From Sarcina sp034439435 (GTDB taxonomy: Bacteria; Bacillota; Clostridia; Clostridiales; Clostridiaceae), in the NCBI RefSeq assembly GCF_034439435.1, contig NZ_JAPCKJ010000001.1, positions 806,001 to 870,000 on the forward strand: a stretch of DNA of 64,000 nt, written 5' to 3'. Every line of letters starts with the position of its first letter. The stretch's first letter is position 1. The notes below the pieces were generated by a model. It was not told the origin of the DNA. It did no database searches and saw only the letters and a program-made list of their open reading frames with translations. Of this stretch, positions 1 to 8,374 are shown piece after piece. Made by a program: the position numbers and the translations under genes.

Positions 1-88
1 TATACGTAAAATTTATTTTTAATCAAGACTATATCTTAATAAAAAAGTAATTTAGGATTATTTAATATGACTACTTCTTGTTTCTACA

Positions 89-138
89 AAAAAGCACTTT
101 TTACCACGCAAGAACTTAGCTGATAAAAAGTGCTTTTT
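89..138. terminator. Hairpin terminator downstream of spo0A
   Basis: The arms 89-103 and 124-138 are complementary (AAAAAGCACTTTTTA against its reverse complement) around a 20-nt loop. Each arm ends in a T-run when read from its own strand, so it could stop transcription both ways. It lies about 60 nt past the spo0A stop. The remainder of 1-199 shows no gene. Confidence 0.75.
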
Positions 139-199
139 CTATGAATATAAACATAAAAACTATATTTATACTAAAGTTAATTCTAATAAATTTTTTATA

Positions 200-1030
200 T
201 TATGATACTTTATTTTTAAGTCTTAATTTATCTGCAACCATAGCTATAAACTCTGAGTTTGTTGGTTTACCCTTATCATTGTGAATAGTATGTCCAAATA
301 TTTTATTTATAGCATCTATTTGGCCTCTTCCCCAAGCAACCTCTATAGCGTGTCTTATTGCTCTTTCAACTCTACTTGCAGTAGTGTTGTATTTCTTTGC
401 TATTGAAGGATATAACTCCTTAGTTATAGCTGATAATAATTCCATATCATTAACAACCATAGTTATAGCTTCTCTTAAATACATATATCCTTTTATATGC
501 GCAGGAACTCCTATTTCATGGATTATACTAGTTATTTCAACCTCTAAATCCATTGGCTCCTTGTTATCTTCTGAAACTGACTCTTCATTTTTTTTGCCTT
601 CAAGAACACTCATTGTTGGCTTATTTGGAGCAGTCTCCTCTGAAATTGTGCTATTGAACATTTGTCTTATTCGTTCTGTGAATACATCCATGTCAAATGG
701 TTTAACAACGTAATAATCAGCTCCTAAAGTTATAGCTCTCTGAGTTATCTTATCTTGTCCAACAGCAGATAATACTATTACTCTTGGTGCTTTTTCTAAT
801 CCTAGAGAATTTATTCTCTCAAGTACCCCTAATCCGTCTAAATGTGGCATAATTATATCTAATACAACTAGATCTGGTTGTTTTTCTTCTATAAGTTTTA
901 AAGCTTCTAATCCATCCTTTGCTATTCCCGTAACAACAATATCTCTTTGACTTAATAAATAGTCATTTAGAATATTGCAAAACTCTTTGTTATCATCAGC
1001 AATTAATACAGATATTTTTGATTCTTTCAT
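200..1030 (-). CDS. spo0A: Sporulation master regulator Spo0A
   Basis: Response regulator that, when phosphorylated, binds 0A boxes and commits the cell to sporulation. The N-terminal receiver domain (about residues 5-125) has the acidic pair D12-D13, the phosphoacceptor D58 in VVLDIIMP and the conserved K110 in VVKPF. A linker rich in E, S and K follows. The C-terminal DNA-binding domain (about 165-276) contains the typical Spo0A segments around YPSIAKKYNTTASRVERAIR and VAWGRG. At 276 aa it is full length for clostridia. An AGGAGAGG ribosome site precedes the ATG. The immediate upstream neighbour is spoIVB, the classical pairing in clostridia and bacilli. The promoter at 1093-1119 suggests sigma-H control with autoregulation. 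Recognition is secure. Confidence 0.98.
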   Translation of the reverse strand: MKESKISVLIADDNKEFCNILNDYLLSQRDIVVTGIAKDGLEALKLIEEKQPDLVVLDIIMPHLDGLGVLERINSLGLEKAPRVIVLSAVGQDKITQRAITLGADYYVVKPFDMDVFTERIRQMFNSTISEETAPNKPTMSVLEGKKNEESVSEDNKEPMDLEVEITSIIHEIGVPAHIKGYMYLREAITMVVNDMELLSAITKELYPSIAKKYNTTASRVERAIRHAIEVAWGRGQIDAINKIFGHTIHNDKGKPTNSEFIAMVADKLRLKNKVS

Positions 1031-1092
1031 GCTTCCCTCTCCTTAAACAATTCACTATATCCATTTTTTTACATTCTTTATACCTTAACTAT

Positions 1093-1119
1093 ATTCGACA
1101 AAACTTATTTATTTCCTTT
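1093..1119 (-). promoter_or_regulatory. Sigma-H-like promoter of spo0A with overlapping 0A box
   Basis: On the minus strand AAAGGAAAT (1119-1111) matches the sigma-H -35 consensus RNAGGAWWW. After 11 nt, GTCGAAT matches the -10 consensus RNNGAAT. The run TTTTGTCGAA (1103-1094) contains the perfect 0A-box core TGTCGAA and overlaps the -10. This is the arrangement expected for a sigma-H promoter regulated by Spo0A itself. The match is by eye and not experimentally shown here. Confidence 0.7.
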
Positions 1120-1127
1120 TTAAAAAA

Positions 1128-1168
1128 AATAAATACTAAAAAATTCAGTTAATTTTCTAGTATTTATT
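1128..1168 (-). terminator. Intrinsic terminator after spoIVB
   Basis: Arms AATAAATACTA (1128-1138) and TAGTATTTATT (1158-1168) form an 11-bp stem. On the minus strand the stem is followed by a run of eight T. It lies 34 nt after the spoIVB stop, separating that gene from the spo0A promoter. Confidence 0.85.
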
Positions 1169-1201
1169 ATAACACATATTTACATTAATCTCACTTATTT
1201 T

Positions 1202-2368
1202 CTATTGTATAATTTGAGCATCTTTTAACATCCATTCTATATATATCCCATATCCAATTTCCGGCTTGTTAACTAAAACATGTGTTACAGCACCAATTAT
1301 CTTATCACCTTGTATAATTGGACTTCCACTCATACCTTGAACAACCCCACCAGTTTTCTCTAAAAGTCTTTCATCAGTAATTCTTATGATCATACTCTTA
1401 GTACTAATAGTATCTTGTTTATTAAGTTTAACTATTTCAATGTCATATAATTTAGGTCCCTCTTCATCTATAGTTGTAATTATTTGAGCTGCTCCTGGTT
1501 GAATTTCATCTCTCCATCCAACCTTATAAGTCTTATTGTTAATATTTTTAGAACTTTCTTTATTCATACTACCAAATATTCCACACTGAGTATTTCCTGT
1601 AACATCTCCTATAGGTGTTTTTTCATTAGAAAAAATTCCTCTTAATTCGCCTGGATTACCTTTTACTCCTTTTTTTATGCTTATTATTGATGAATTTAAA
1701 AGATCTCCATTTTTAATTGATAGAATTTTATCTGTTTCACTATCTGTTATTGGATGACCTATTGCACCATATTTCCCACTTTCCTTGTCATAAAAAGTAA
1801 GTGTACCTACACCGGCAGTAGAATCTCTAACCCAAAGACCTATTTTATAATCTCCATCTTGATTTTTTGCTAAACTTATATTTTTGGTTATTTCTTCACC
1901 ATTTCTCTCTAACAATATTTCAACATTTTCAGATTTATTTTCATTAATTTTTTTTGATAGATCTTTTGAACTCTTTATTTTCTTTCCATTTACAGATAAA
2001 AGTCTATCACCAATTTGTATGCCACCATTTTGAGCTGGACTTGATACTTCTCCATTAGCTGTTGTTAAATCTGAATACCCTACTGCTAATACACCATCTG
2101 TAGACACCCTTACACCAACTGAGTTCCCTCCAGCGCATAACTCTATATCTTTTTTTTCTTGTTCCTTATTTACTAGAGCTACGCCATATCTGTTCTTAAA
2201 CTTTTCATCCTTATTATTTGTTCTAGAACTTAAAGAATAGAAATTAGTACTTGCAAAAACATTATTACTTCCAGAATAATCCCTTGCAAATAATACAGAG
2301 GATAAAAGTAATATTAAAGAAATCATTATTATTGATATACTTTTTATTCTTTTATTAATATTTTTCAT
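1202..2368 (-). CDS. spoIVB: SpoIVB serine peptidase (sigma-K/engulfment checkpoint)
   Basis: Forespore-secreted S55-family serine peptidase. In the Bacillus model it crosses the inner forespore membrane and signals to the SpoIVFA/SpoIVFB complex to trigger pro-sigma-K processing. Visible parts are an N-terminal membrane anchor or signal (about residues 8-28), a PDZ domain (about 85-168, with GIQIGDRLLSVNGK), a GHPITD motif with H205, and the catalytic serine motif GMSGSP near residue 349. At 388 aa it is normal length. A GGAGGAGAT ribosome site precedes the ATG. It is the neighbour of spo0A, as in most endospore formers. A forespore-type promoter candidate lies upstream at 2439-2466. Confidence 0.97.
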   Translation of the reverse strand: MKNINKRIKSISIIMISLILLLSSVLFARDYSGSNNVFASTNFYSLSSRTNNKDEKFKNRYGVALVNKEQEKKDIELCAGGNSVGVRVSTDGVLAVGYSDLTTANGEVSSPAQNGGIQIGDRLLSVNGKKIKSSKDLSKKINENKSENVEILLERNGEEITKNISLAKNQDGDYKIGLWVRDSTAGVGTLTFYDKESGKYGAIGHPITDSETDKILSIKNGDLLNSSIISIKKGVKGNPGELRGIFSNEKTPIGDVTGNTQCGIFGSMNKESSKNINNKTYKVGWRDEIQPGAAQIITTIDEEGPKLYDIEIVKLNKQDTISTKSMIIRITDERLLEKTGGVVQGMSGSPIIQGDKIIGAVTHVLVNKPEIGYGIYIEWMLKDAQIIQ

Positions 2369-2438
2369 TAACTATCTCCTCCTTTTCTATTCTTAATTTG
2401 CCCCTTTCAAAATCATAATATCCTGTATTAACTTTGTT

Positions 2439-2466
2439 ATTGTAGCCAAATCAAATTAAAATATAC
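2439..2466 (-). promoter_or_regulatory. Candidate forespore (sigma-F/G-type) promoter of spoIVB
   Basis: The minus strand reads GTATA (2466-2462), 14 nt, then GGCTACAAT (2447-2439). The second element fits the sigma-F -10 form GGNNANANT and the first fits its -35 form GYATA. The spacer is one or two bases short, so this is tentative. Bacillus spoIVB is transcribed by forespore sigma factors. Confidence 0.3.
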
Positions 2467-2500
2467 TAAAATTCTCATATTATATACTAAAATTCTCATA
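2461..2500. repeat. Tandem 19-bp direct repeat upstream of spoIVB
   Basis: ATATACTAAAATTCTCATA occurs at 2461-2479 and again, identical, at 2482-2500. The copies are 21 bp apart, about two helical turns. The proximal copy contains the -35-like GTATA of the spoIVB promoter candidate, so the repeat could be an operator or a duplicated -35 region. Confidence 0.8.
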
Positions 2501-2518
2501 ATAGTTTTAAAATAAAAA

Positions 2519-2547
2519 AAAATAGAACTGTTTAACAGTTCTATTTT
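2519..2547 (-). terminator. Intrinsic terminator after recN
   Basis: A 14-bp near-perfect inverted repeat (2519-2532 and 2534-2547, core AGAACTGTT) is followed on the minus strand by a T-run. It lies 19 nt past the recN stop and closes the tlyA-nadK-argR-recN run. Confidence 0.9.
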
Positions 2548-2565
2548 GTATTAAAAACCACATTA

Positions 2566-4263
2566 TTATGTATGAAAAGTCTTAATTGTTTCTTTTTTTG
2601 TATTTGCTAACTCTATCATTTCTTTAGCACTCAGTAATGTATTACTTGTCATCTCAACGCCGCCTAGCATTTTACCAACTTCTTCTATTTTTTGCTCGTA
2701 ACTTATAGGTTCAACCTTTGAAAAAGTTTTATTATCTATAACATTCTTTCTAACCATGTAATGATTATCAGACATACTTGCTATTTGAGGAAGATGTGTT
2801 ATGCAAAAAACCTGATGCTTTGTAGATATTTCATACATCTTTTCTCCAACAGATTGCGCTATTCTTCCACTTATACCTGTATCAATTTCATCGAAGATAA
2901 CAGTAGGAATCTTATCTTTATCAATAAATACAGCCTTTAAAGCTAACATTATTCTTGAAAGCTCACCACCAGAAACTATTCTTTCCATAGGCTTTAAAGG
3001 TTCACCTGGGTTTGTTGATATAAGAAACTGAACCTTGTCCTTTCCTTTGGAATTAAAAGTTTCATCCTCTTCAATAAGAACTTCAAACCTACATTTTCCT
3101 AATCCAACATAAGCTAATTCCTTGTGAATATTCTCTTCTAATACTTTAGCAAGTTCTTCTCTTTTTACATGAATTCTACTTGCTATTTCACCTAAGACAA
3201 TTTCAACTTTGCTTTTATTATGTAAAAGCTCTTCAATTATTTTTTCTGAATTTTTAATATTATTTATTTGAGATGAAATATTCTTTTTATACTCTAAGAT
3301 TTCATCTATGCTATTTCCATATTTCTTCTTTAAAGTAGCTATTTTAAACATACGGCTATTTATATCTTCTAACTCATTACCATCATAAACACTTTCATCA
3401 CATATATCTCTAAGTTCTCTTGCCATCTCTTGTATTTCATAATACATTTCCATCATCTTAGAATTTATGTTTTTTATTTTTTCTAAATGTTCTTCAACAT
3501 TTGAAAGTTCTCTATTTACTACTGATAAGGAATCTAAGACACTATTTTCAACTCCATTTAAAAGGTTATAGGAGATCCCTAATGAATTTTTTATTTTTTC
3601 TGCATTAGATAAAACATTAAATCTTTCAGTTAATTCTTCCTCTTCTCCTTTTTTAAGTTTAGCCTCTTCAATTTCATTTAACTGATATTCTAAATAATTT
3701 AAAAGTTTTTCATCCTTACCTTCATTACTTAACTCACTGATTTGTCTCTCAATTTCTTTAAGCTCTGAAAATTTTCCGCTATATTCCTTTAAATCTCCAC
3801 TTAGTTTATCATCTCCAAAATCATCTAAATATATTATATGATTTTCTTTATTTAATAAATTTTGATTATTATGTTGACCATGAATATCTAGGAGTGTACT
3901 ACTAATTTTTTTTAATGTAGTTACTATTATACTCCTACCATTTACTTTTATATTGCCTCTACCATTAGTAAAGGTTTCTCTAGAAATTATTAAAGTATCA
4001 TCATATTCTATTTCTAGTTCATCTAAAGTCTCTTTTAATCTCTCATTGTCATCTATAGAAAATACAGCCTCTACAAAAGTCTTTTCTTCTCCAGTTCTAA
4101 TTAAGTCCTTGTTAAACTTACTTCCTTGAACATAATTTATAGCATCTATAAGTATAGACTTACCTGCTCCAGTTTCTCCTGATAAAATAGTAAATCCTTC
4201 TTTAAAGTCTAAAGATGCTTTTTCTATTAAAGCAAAGTTATTTATAGTTAATTGTAAAAGCAC
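2566..4263 (-). CDS. recN: DNA repair ATPase RecN
   Basis: SMC-like ATPase that gathers and tethers DNA ends in recombinational double-strand-break repair. Walker A GETGAGKS occupies residues 29-36. A long coiled-coil middle (about 150-380) is interrupted by a head-proximal region. The ABC signature SGGELSR and Walker B IFDEIDTGISG lie near residues 435-470, and a HLPQIA switch follows. At 565 aa it is the normal length. The start is GTG, preceded by GGAGGAGAA. It lies 15 nt downstream of argR, the same pairing seen in Bacillus, and ends at a strong terminator. Confidence 0.98.
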   Translation of the reverse strand: MLLQLTINNFALIEKASLDFKEGFTILSGETGAGKSILIDAINYVQGSKFNKDLIRTGEEKTFVEAVFSIDDNERLKETLDELEIEYDDTLIISRETFTNGRGNIKVNGRSIIVTTLKKISSTLLDIHGQHNNQNLLNKENHIIYLDDFGDDKLSGDLKEYSGKFSELKEIERQISELSNEGKDEKLLNYLEYQLNEIEEAKLKKGEEEELTERFNVLSNAEKIKNSLGISYNLLNGVENSVLDSLSVVNRELSNVEEHLEKIKNINSKMMEMYYEIQEMARELRDICDESVYDGNELEDINSRMFKIATLKKKYGNSIDEILEYKKNISSQINNIKNSEKIIEELLHNKSKVEIVLGEIASRIHVKREELAKVLEENIHKELAYVGLGKCRFEVLIEEDETFNSKGKDKVQFLISTNPGEPLKPMERIVSGGELSRIMLALKAVFIDKDKIPTVIFDEIDTGISGRIAQSVGEKMYEISTKHQVFCITHLPQIASMSDNHYMVRKNVIDNKTFSKVEPISYEQKIEEVGKMLGGVEMTSNTLLSAKEMIELANTKKETIKTFHT

Positions 4264-4278
4264 ACTTCTCCTCCTTAT

Positions 4279-4731
4279 TTACCCTTCTATCATTTCTAGT
4301 ATTCTAGAAACTAGATTTTCTGCTTTCTCTAAGCTTCTAGCTAATATAAATATTGTATTGTCACCAGCTATAGTTCCTGCAATCTCTCCTAAATGAAGCG
4401 TATCTATAGCCTCTGCAGCAGCTGGCGCTGATCCTGAAAGTGTTTTAACAATAACCATCTTATCAACATTTTCTGCTGAAGTTACAGTGTTAGCTAATAT
4501 ATTGCTTAATCTATCGCCCATTTCATTTTTTTCTTCTTCTATTATAGTGTATCTATAACGTCCTTTATTATCTTGTTTTTTAACAAGCTTTAAGTTTTTT
4601 ATATCTCTAGATACTGTAGCTTGAGTAACATCAAAACCAGCTTTTTTTAATTCTTCTGCTAATTCTTCTTGAGTTTCTATAACTGTTGACTTTATAATCT
4701 CAATTATCTTAGAATGTCTCTTAGATTTCAT
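4279..4731 (-). CDS. argR: Arginine repressor ArgR/AhrC
   Basis: Arginine-responsive transcription factor controlling arginine biosynthesis and catabolism. The N-terminal winged helix-turn-helix (about 1-70) includes TQEELAEELKKAGFDVTQATVSRD. The C-terminal hexamerisation and arginine-binding domain contains GEIAGTIAGDNTIFIL, in which the Asp of AGDNT belongs to the arginine-contacting motif of the family. At 150 aa it is standard length. It sits between nadK and recN in a tight co-directional run, an arrangement conserved across Firmicutes. No arginine genes are in the window. Confidence 0.96.
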   Translation of the reverse strand: MKSKRHSKIIEIIKSTVIETQEELAEELKKAGFDVTQATVSRDIKNLKLVKKQDNKGRYRYTIIEEEKNEMGDRLSNILANTVTSAENVDKMVIVKTLSGSAPAAAEAIDTLHLGEIAGTIAGDNTIFILARSLEKAENLVSRILEMIEG

Positions 4732-4752
4732 TTCAACTCACCTTCATCTTAT

Positions 4753-5583
4753 TTATTCTATCTTAAACAATTTTTTTCTTAGAACCTTAAAATAGCTCTT
4801 GTTATCAAAAGAAATTATTCTAAAAAATTCTTTTGCTTTTTTTATTAAAACTTCATTATGTTTTTCTAACTTTAAAGCTTTTTGTCCATCTATTGTAACA
4901 AAGACATCTGATTCATTAATGAGAGGTTTAACTCTTATTGTATTGTTTCCGTCTATTATCATAGGTCTTGAATTTGGTGTATGTGCACATATAGGAACTA
5001 TTGATATTATTTGCAAATCTGGCATTATAAGAGGTCCTCCAGCTGAAAAAGAATATGCTGTTGATCCTACAGGTGTAGAAATTATGACCCCATCTCCTTT
5101 AAAGGTAGCATAAAGTTCATCATTTATAAAGACCTCATATTGTGCCATTCTAGATAAAGTACCTCTAGCAACAACAATATCATTTAAAGCTCTCTCTTCT
5201 GAACAGGTTGCACCTTCTATTGTACAAGAAAGTAACATTCTCTCTTCCACCTTATAATCTCCGATTCTTATTCTATATAAAGCTTCTTCTAACTCACTGA
5301 TTTCAGCTGTCACTAAAAATCCTAAATTTCCAATATTAATACCTAAAATTGGAGTATCTATAACTGTGGAAAATTTTCTAGCAACTCCTAAAAGTGTTCC
5401 ATCTCCGCCAAGAACTATTAAAAGATCTAAAATTCTTAACTTTTCATAGTCACCCTTATAAAACTGATCTATGACCCAAACCTTATCTGGTTTTAAATAC
5501 TCTTCAACCTTAAACATGACTAAGTCTAAAATTCTATTTTCTTTATCTTTTTTCTTATTAATTATAATTCCTATATTTTTCAT
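4753..5583 (-). CDS. nadK: NAD kinase
   Basis: ATP (or polyphosphate)-dependent NAD kinase making NADP. The signature GGDGTLLGVAR lies near residues 60-70, and the second conserved block INIGNLGFL and the glycine-rich STPVGSTAYSFSAGGP follow. The frame is open to a GTG at 5610, but the ATG at 5583 is chosen. It gives the family-typical N-terminus MKNIGIIIN and a 276-aa protein, and AAAGGTG lies 12 nt before it. It is part of the dxs-tlyA-nadK-argR-recN run. Confidence 0.95.
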   Translation of the reverse strand: MKNIGIIINKKKDKENRILDLVMFKVEEYLKPDKVWVIDQFYKGDYEKLRILDLLIVLGGDGTLLGVARKFSTVIDTPILGINIGNLGFLVTAEISELEEALYRIRIGDYKVEERMLLSCTIEGATCSEERALNDIVVARGTLSRMAQYEVFINDELYATFKGDGVIISTPVGSTAYSFSAGGPLIMPDLQIISIVPICAHTPNSRPMIIDGNNTIRVKPLINESDVFVTIDGQKALKLEKHNEVLIKKAKEFFRIISFDNKSYFKVLRKKLFKIE

Positions 5584-5667
5584 GCCCCAAAACCACACCT
5601 TTACATTCACTATGTAATTTATTTAAAGAAATTATAAAACTAAAATTTAATGTATAATAACTTATTT

Positions 5668-6483
5668 CTATAAATCACTGTGAGACTTATCAACTACTTC
5701 ATCTATAATACTATTGTCAAATTCTTCTACATTATTAGTTTTCTTTAAGTATATTAAATACTCTATGTTTCCCTCTGGTCCTTTTATAGGAGAGAAATCA
5801 AGGCCTAATATGTTCATCTTATGAGATAAGGCAAAATCAACAATTTTCTTGATTACTTCCTTATGTGTAGAAGCTTCTCTTACAACACCTTTTTTACCTA
5901 CTTTTTCTCTTCCTGCTTCAAACTGAGGTTTAATAAGTGCCATAACTTCTCCATCTTCTTTTAAAAGATTAATTACAGCCGGTAAAACAGTTGTTAAGGA
6001 TATGAATGATACATCTATTGATGCAAAATCACATGGTTCTCCTATTTGCTCTGGAGTTACATATCTTACATTAGTTCTTTCCATACACACAACTCTTGGA
6101 TCTACTCTAAGTTTCCAAGCAAACTGTCCATATCCAACATCAATTGAAAATACTTTAACAGCATCATTTTGAAGCATACAGTCAGTAAATCCGCCAGTTG
6201 ATGCTCCAATATCTAAGCATCTTTTTCCTTTAAGATCTATTCCAAAGGATTTAACTGCCTTATCAAGCTTAAATCCCCCTCTACTAACGAAAGGTAACTT
6301 TTCTCCTCTAAATATGATATTTGAGCTTACAGGAACTTTTTCTCCTGCTTTATCAACTCTCTGTTCACCTATAAATACCATTCCTGCCATTATATATCTT
6401 TTAGCTTTTTCTCTTGACTCTGCAATACCTTGTTCAACAAGAAGTACGTCAAGTCTTTCTTTTTTCTCTTTTTTATCCGCCAT
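5668..6483 (-). CDS. tlyA: TlyA-family rRNA 2'-O-methyltransferase (hemolysin A family)
   Basis: Predicted SAM-dependent rRNA ribose methyltransferase. An N-terminal S4 RNA-binding domain (about residues 9-70) precedes an FtsJ-like methyltransferase domain with the SAM motif CLDIGASTGGFTDC. Further landmarks are DVGYGQ, SIDVSFISL and LIKPQFEAG. In Mycobacterium the homologue methylates 16S and 23S rRNA and gives capreomycin sensitivity; the hemolysin label in old annotations is historical. At 271 aa it is the normal size. The ribosome site AAGGAGAAC precedes the ATG. It follows dxs by 11 nt, the usual Firmicute order. Confidence 0.93.
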   Translation of the reverse strand: MADKKEKKERLDVLLVEQGIAESREKAKRYIMAGMVFIGEQRVDKAGEKVPVSSNIIFRGEKLPFVSRGGFKLDKAVKSFGIDLKGKRCLDIGASTGGFTDCMLQNDAVKVFSIDVGYGQFAWKLRVDPRVVCMERTNVRYVTPEQIGEPCDFASIDVSFISLTTVLPAVINLLKEDGEVMALIKPQFEAGREKVGKKGVVREASTHKEVIKKIVDFALSHKMNILGLDFSPIKGPEGNIEYLIYLKKTNNVEEFDNSIIDEVVDKSHSDL

Positions 6484-6494
6484 AATGTTCTCCT

Positions 6495-8354
6495 TTAAAG
6501 TAATTCAATCAACGTGTTTTTTATTCCTTCTGCATCTAATCCATTGATCTTATATAAAATATCAGGCTTACCATGTTCTATAAATTTATCATTAAAAGCT
6601 AAAGTTATAACTTTTTCTTCATGTCCAATTTCATTTAAATATTCTAGAACACCTTCTCCGAAACCGCCTTTTTTAATATTATCTTCAATGGTTACAATCC
6701 TAAATCCATTCTCTGATAAAGATTTTAAAAGCTCTTTATCCATAGGTTTTATAAATGTTGCATTTATTATTAAAATATCTACGTTCTTTTCTTCTTTTAG
6801 TTTTTGTGCAGCTAACATAGCGTGTTGAACCATTTTCCCTGTGGCTACCACAGCTATTTTTTCTCCATCTTGTATCTTCTCCCATTTACCATACTCTATT
6901 TTGCTTAAAGGTGTTAAAGGAACATCCATATCTCCACCTCTAGGATAGCGTATAGCTAGAGGTGCATTAAATTCACTTGCCCATTTTAATATAACTTCCA
7001 TCTCATCTATGCACTTAGGTGCCACAATAGTCATATTAGGTATTGGAGATAAGTATGAAATATCAAAGACACCTTGATGTGTTTCTCCATCTTCTCCAAC
7101 AATTCCAGCTCTATCTAAACAAAGAGTAACAGGTAACTTTTGTATGCATACATCATGTAAAACTTGGTCATAAGCTCTTTGTAAAAATGTTGAATAAACT
7201 GCAAAGAAAGGTTTTAATCCCTCTGCTGCCATTCCTGCTGCTAAAGTAACAGCATGTTGCTCTGCTATTCCAACATCAAAGAATCTTTCAGGAAATTCTT
7301 CTCTAAATTTCTTAAGCCCTGTTCCATCTGGCATCGCTGCAGTAATTGCTACAACTTTTTCATCATTTTTAGCTAGCTTAATCATTTCCTCTCCAAAAGT
7401 AGATGAATAATTTCTACTTGCAAATTTAGAAATCACACCTTCTTCTAAATTAAAAGGTGATACTCCATGATACTTATTTGGATTTTTTTCTGCTAACTCA
7501 TAGCCTTTTCCTTTTTTAGTTACAGTATGTATTATAACTGGTCCCTTTCTCTTCTTAGCTATCCTTAAAACTTCGTTTAGTTCCTTAATATTATGTCCAT
7601 CTATAGGGCCAAAATATTTTAAGCCAATATCCTCAAAATACATACTTGGTACAACAAACTTTTTAACTCCATCCTTTAATCTAGAAAGAGATTGTTTTAC
7701 ACGCTTTCCAAAGGAAGTAGTCTCTAAAGTAGAACCTATATCTGACTTTAATTTGTTATAACTATCGCCCATTCTAAGCTTATTTAAGTATGTGGCAAGA
7801 CCACCAACATTTTTACATATTGACATTTGATTATCATTTAATATGATTATAAGATTATCTTTTCTATATCCAATATCATTTAATGCTTCTAAGGCTATTC
7901 CTCCAGTTAATGCACCATCACCGATTACAGCAATAACTTGATTATCTTTCCCAAGTAGCCTCTGCGCTCTGGCCATACCTGCTGCTGAAGATAATGATGT
8001 ACTACTATGTCCTGTAGCAAAGAAATCATATGAGCTTTCCACTCTTTTTGGAAAACCACATAATCCCCCATATTGTCTTAAAGTATCAAATTTATCTTTT
8101 CTTCCAGTTAAAATCTTATATGCATAAGATTGATGACCTACGTCCCATATTATTCTATCTTCACTAAAATCAAAATTTTTAAAAAGTGCTACTGTTAAAT
8201 CAACAACTCCTAAATTTGAAGCTAAATGCCCTCCAGTATTCGAAACACTTTCTATTAAAAACTCTCTTAAATCCTCAGATAATGCCTTTAATTCATTTTC
8301 ATTTAAATCCTTTATTTCCTTAGGATCAGTTATTTTCTGTAGAATTTCACTCAT
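6495..8354 (-). CDS. dxs: 1-deoxy-D-xylulose-5-phosphate synthase
   Basis: First enzyme of the methylerythritol phosphate route to isoprenoids, condensing pyruvate and glyceraldehyde 3-phosphate with thiamine diphosphate. The TPP-binding motif GDGALTGGIALEALN ends in LNDN. The substrate-site histidines lie in DVGHQSYAYK and ATGHSSTSLS, and the transketolase pyrimidine-domain glutamate is in GIAEQHAVT. At 619 aa it is full length. It stands directly upstream of tlyA and 20 nt downstream of ispA, so isoprenoid precursor and prenyl diphosphate synthesis are co-transcribed. Confidence 0.98.
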   Translation of the reverse strand: MSEILQKITDPKEIKDLNENELKALSEDLREFLIESVSNTGGHLASNLGVVDLTVALFKNFDFSEDRIIWDVGHQSYAYKILTGRKDKFDTLRQYGGLCGFPKRVESSYDFFATGHSSTSLSSAAGMARAQRLLGKDNQVIAVIGDGALTGGIALEALNDIGYRKDNLIIILNDNQMSICKNVGGLATYLNKLRMGDSYNKLKSDIGSTLETTSFGKRVKQSLSRLKDGVKKFVVPSMYFEDIGLKYFGPIDGHNIKELNEVLRIAKKRKGPVIIHTVTKKGKGYELAEKNPNKYHGVSPFNLEEGVISKFASRNYSSTFGEEMIKLAKNDEKVVAITAAMPDGTGLKKFREEFPERFFDVGIAEQHAVTLAAGMAAEGLKPFFAVYSTFLQRAYDQVLHDVCIQKLPVTLCLDRAGIVGEDGETHQGVFDISYLSPIPNMTIVAPKCIDEMEVILKWASEFNAPLAIRYPRGGDMDVPLTPLSKIEYGKWEKIQDGEKIAVVATGKMVQHAMLAAQKLKEEKNVDILIINATFIKPMDKELLKSLSENGFRIVTIEDNIKKGGFGEGVLEYLNEIGHEEKVITLAFNDKFIEHGKPDILYKINGLDAEGIKNTLIELL

Positions 8355-8374
8355 TTAAACCAAATCCTTCATTA

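Noticed and set aside
384..713. 109-codon plus-strand frame opposite spo0A
   Set aside because: It lies wholly antisense to a confident gene and has no ribosome site or recognisable product.
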